From the NCBI RefSeq assembly GCF_025463825.1, contig NZ_JAODBG010000004.1, positions 1 to 50,565 on the forward strand: DNA of 50,565 nt, read 5' to 3'. A program made the translations under genes and the position numbers. This DNA is from Cryobacterium sp. Its GTDB lineage: Bacteria; Actinomycetota; Actinomycetes; Actinomycetales; Microbacteriaceae. The notes below the pieces were generated by a model that saw nothing but the letters and a program-made list of their open reading frames with translations, ran no database searches and was not told the origin of the DNA. This document shows positions 48,236 to 50,565 of this stretch, piece after piece (the first letter of the stretch is position 1; every line of letters starts with the position of its first letter).

Positions 48236-50428
48236 ATGGCGGGCAACGGCACCAACGGCATGAACGGCACCGGGGTCACGCCGCCGCGATCACTCGGCGG
48301 CGTTCTCAGCGCGATTCTCGGACTGACCGCCAGCAGCGCCGTCGCGGGATTGCTGATCACGGTGAGCCTGACCCCGGTTCTGGCCCTCACCGGCGTCACC
48401 GCGAGCAGCACCATCGGCACGTTCACCAACCTGCCGGACTACCTGGCCATCGAACCGCTCGCCCAGCGCAGCAACATTTACGCCACCCGCTCCGACGGCA
48501 CGCCAGTGTTGCTCGCGACGCTCTACGACCAGAACCGCGTCGAGGTGGGCTGGGACGCCATCGGGCAGAACGTGAAGGATGCCGCGATCGCCGGCGAGGA
48601 CCCCCGCTTCTACGAGCACGGCGGCGTCGATATGCAGGGCACGGTGCGCGGCGCACTGACCACGGTGTTGAAGGGCAGTGTGCAGGGCGGGTCGTCGATC
48701 ACCCAACAGTACGTGAAGAACGTGCTCGTGCAGCGCTGTGAGACCCTGGCGACCGAGGCCGAAATCGCCGACTGCTACGACGACGCCACCCGGACCACTG
48801 TGACCCGCAAGCTCAAGGAGATGCGGCTGGCCATCGGGGTCGAGAAGAAATATGCCAAGAACGACATCCTGCGCCAGTACCTCAACATCGCCGGCTTCGG
48901 CGGCCGGGTCTACGGGATCGAGGCGGCGGCCGACTATTACTTCTCCAGCACGGCGGCCACCCTCACCGCGGCCCAGGCGGCGAGCCTCACCGCCATCGTG
49001 AACAATCCCGACAAGTTCCGCCTCGACCGGCCGGAGAGCGAGACCAACGGGGCGGCCAACGGTTACCAGGACAACAAGAAGCGCCGCGACTACATCCTCG
49101 GCGAGATGCTCAGGTACCAAAAGATCACCCAGGCCGAGTACGACGAGGCCGTCGCCACACCCGTCGAACCGGTGATCAACCAACCCAGCACCGGATGCCA
49201 GACCGCTTTGGCCGACGCCTTCTTCTGCGACTACGTCATCCACGTGCTCTCCAGGGACCCGGCCTTCGGCCCGGACGACGAGACCCGCACCAAGAACCTC
49301 CGCCGCGGCGGCTTCGACGTGTACACCACCCTCGATCTCGACCTCCAGCACGCGGCCGTCACGACTCTGAACGAGAACGTGCCAAAGTCCCAGCCGGGCT
49401 GGGACGTCGGCGCGGTGATCTCCAGTGTGGAGGTGGGCACCGGCCGGGTGCTCGCCATGGCGCAGAACAAGGACTACAGCCAGGACCCCGAGGTGCAGGC
49501 CACCGGTAACAACTGGACGAGCGTGAACTACAACACCGACTTCATCGACGGCGGCTCCCGCGGCTTCCAGCCCGGGTCGACGTACAAGGTCTTCACCCTC
49601 GCCGAGTGGCTGAACACCGGGCATGCGCTGGGCGAGCGGGTCGATTCAGCGCCCAAGTCCCGCTGGGGAACCTTCCGGGACAGCTGCCTCGGCCCGCAGA
49701 ACTACGACCGGGAGGGCTGGAAGCCCAAGAACGACGCAAACGAGTCCGGCGGCAACTACAGTGCCCTCGAATCCACCATCCGGTCGATCAACACCGGCTA
49801 CATCGGCATGGCCAAGCGGCTGGACCTCTGCGGCATCCGCAAGATGGCCGAGTCCTTCGGTATGCACCGGGCCGACGGCGATCCGCTGAGCCAGAGCGCG
49901 GCGTCGGTCATCGGCACCAATGAGGTGGCACCGCTGAGCCTCGCGGTGGCATTCGCCGGCATCGCCAACCGTGGTGTCACCTGCAGCCCGATCGTGATCG
50001 ACCGGATGGTCGGCGCCGACGGCGCCGAGGTGCCCATCCCCGCGTCTCGGTGCGCGGAGTCGGTGCGGCCGGAGACCGCGCGGCAGATGGTGGCCGCCCT
50101 CAGCCGGGTCATGACCGGCGGGACTGCGACCCAGTCCAACACCGGCACCGTTCCCCGGTACCCGATGATCGGCAAGACCGGAACCACCGATGGCGCCAAG
50201 GACACCTGGATGAGTGGCGCCAGCAGCGAGGTCGCCACGGTCGTCGGCGTGGTGAGTGTGACGGGGAACGCCAACCAGCGCGCGATGCGGTTCCCGAGCG
50301 GGCCGGTGGCCACAGCGCGACACCGGATGTGGCCGGACGTGATGTCGGTGGCGAACCGGAAGTACGGCGGCGAGCCGCTCGACGGGATCCTGATCGAGGA
50401 GCCCGACGAGGATGAGGACGAGGAATAG
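48236..50428 (+). CDS. Class A penicillin-binding protein (bifunctional)
   Basis: The 730-residue protein has a short cytoplasmic tail, one TM helix (about 24-50), and a GT51 glycosyltransferase with AGEDPRFYEHGGVD (catalytic Glu about 121), GGSSITQQYVKN and RKLKEMRLAIGVEKKY. The transpeptidase has PGSTYKVF (Ser about 447), SIN (about 517) and KTGTT (Lys about 646). It polymerises and crosslinks peptidoglycan at the outer membrane face. Four Cys residues outside the motifs may form disulfides. An acidic tail (EEPDEDEDEE) ends the protein. GGGGGAG precedes the ATG. Confidence 0.95.
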   Translation: MAGNGTNGMNGTGVTPPRSLGGVLSAILGLTASSAVAGLLITVSLTPVLALTGVTASSTIGTFTNLPDYLAIEPLAQRSNIYATRSDGTPVLLATLYDQNRVEVGWDAIGQNVKDAAIAGEDPRFYEHGGVDMQGTVRGALTTVLKGSVQGGSSITQQYVKNVLVQRCETLATEAEIADCYDDATRTTVTRKLKEMRLAIGVEKKYAKNDILRQYLNIAGFGGRVYGIEAAADYYFSSTAATLTAAQAASLTAIVNNPDKFRLDRPESETNGAANGYQDNKKRRDYILGEMLRYQKITQAEYDEAVATPVEPVINQPSTGCQTALADAFFCDYVIHVLSRDPAFGPDDETRTKNLRRGGFDVYTTLDLDLQHAAVTTLNENVPKSQPGWDVGAVISSVEVGTGRVLAMAQNKDYSQDPEVQATGNNWTSVNYNTDFIDGGSRGFQPGSTYKVFTLAEWLNTGHALGERVDSAPKSRWGTFRDSCLGPQNYDREGWKPKNDANESGGNYSALESTIRSINTGYIGMAKRLDLCGIRKMAESFGMHRADGDPLSQSAASVIGTNEVAPLSLAVAFAGIANRGVTCSPIVIDRMVGADGAEVPIPASRCAESVRPETARQMVAALSRVMTGGTATQSNTGTVPRYPMIGKTGTTDGAKDTWMSGASSEVATVVGVVSVTGNANQRAMRFPSGPVATARHRMWPDVMSVANRKYGGEPLDGILIEEPDEDEDEE

Positions 50429-50481
50429 CACGCGGCGGAGGCGGCAGACGAGCCAGCCACTCCCACGATCGTCGGCGCCTT

Positions 50482-50565
50482 ACCCGCGGAGCGGCGCGGC
50501 GCCCGCGTTGCGCGTCGCGCGGGTCACACGCCGGTGCGCGCCCTGCGCGCCACCCGCGGAGCGGC
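50482..50565. repeat. GC-rich repeat block at the window end
   Basis: ACCCGCGGAGCGGC occurs at 50482 and again at 50552, 70 bases apart, with a CCCGCG/CGCGGG stem between them. The second copy is cut by the window edge. The stem may end the PBP transcript. Confidence 0.5.

Noticed and set aside
1..50565. CRISPR arrays, tRNA or rRNA genes, insertion sequences, prophage
   Set aside because: No regularly spaced repeat-spacer pattern, cloverleaf, rRNA block, transposase or phage structural gene was recognised. The holin-family protein is a chromosomal type.

Overview
The window is uniformly GC-rich, gene-dense, typical actinobacterial chromosome. The content points to the family Microbacteriaceae, most likely a Cryobacterium-like genus, though this is inferred from gene style only. 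The clues are a DUF222/HNH endonuclease gene, a PspC/Lia-type envelope-stress cluster, single-domain NHEJ-type polymerase and ATP-ligase genes, a lone maltokinase, and several genes that look leaderless. I recognise no tRNA, rRNA, CRISPR array, insertion sequence or prophage.

Layout. 1-6.5 kb: the end of an unidentified gene, a frameshifted small gene translationally coupled to a glutathionyl-hydroquinone-reductase-like GST, a VOC protein, an MFS exporter, a DUF222/HNH gene and a LigD-type polymerase. 6.6-12.9 kb: thyA-folA, a class I glutamine amidotransferase, then a PspC/histidine kinase/LuxR regulator set facing a PspC/LiaF-like membrane protein. 13-19.3 kb: a haloperoxidase-like hydrolase, a hydrolase pseudogene with three frameshifts, a truncated-looking XRE/NB-ARC regulator, an ASCH protein, topoisomerase IB, a small PLDc_N-like protein and a frameshifted DszC-like acyl-CoA dehydrogenase. 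19.5-27.9 kb: LigC-like ligase, acyl-CoA synthetase, maltokinase, GNAT, PEP synthase and two small genes, one behind a LexA-like box. 28-31.5 kb: a DUF4956 - VTC - beta-helix lipoprotein operon behind four 11-bp-phased direct repeats. 31.7-38.7 kb: a holin-like protein, a GntR/MFS pair, an SDR, an anchored coiled-coil protein, a DUF72 protein and a GlcD-type oxidase. 38.9-41.4 kb: a tightly coupled operon of a three-repeat acidic peptide, a JmjC/cupin oxygenase and a sucrase/ferredoxin-like protein. 41.5-44.8 kb: pflB-pflA. 44.9-50.4 kb: a membrane protein, a GH5-CBM2 cellulase, a VOC protein, an unknown protein and a class A PBP.

The most interesting region is 38.9-41.4 kb. A clear promoter (CTGACA, 17 nt, TACTAT) precedes an 84-residue peptide made of three near-identical 20-residue repeats, each with exactly one Asn and one His. 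Its stop codon overlaps the start of a JmjC/cupin oxygenase with an intact HxD...H iron site. That gene in turn overlaps a Cys-rich ferredoxin-like gene. This looks like a substrate, an Fe(II)/2-oxoglutarate hydroxylase and an electron carrier, that is, a candidate peptide-modification (RiPP-like) or metal-handling system. Secondary leads are the Pho-box-like repeats in front of the VTC polyphosphate-polymerase operon, the LexA-like box at 27.87 kb, an interspersed palindromic element near 35.2 and 38.8 kb (perhaps 45.4 kb), and three genes each broken only by single-base losses.
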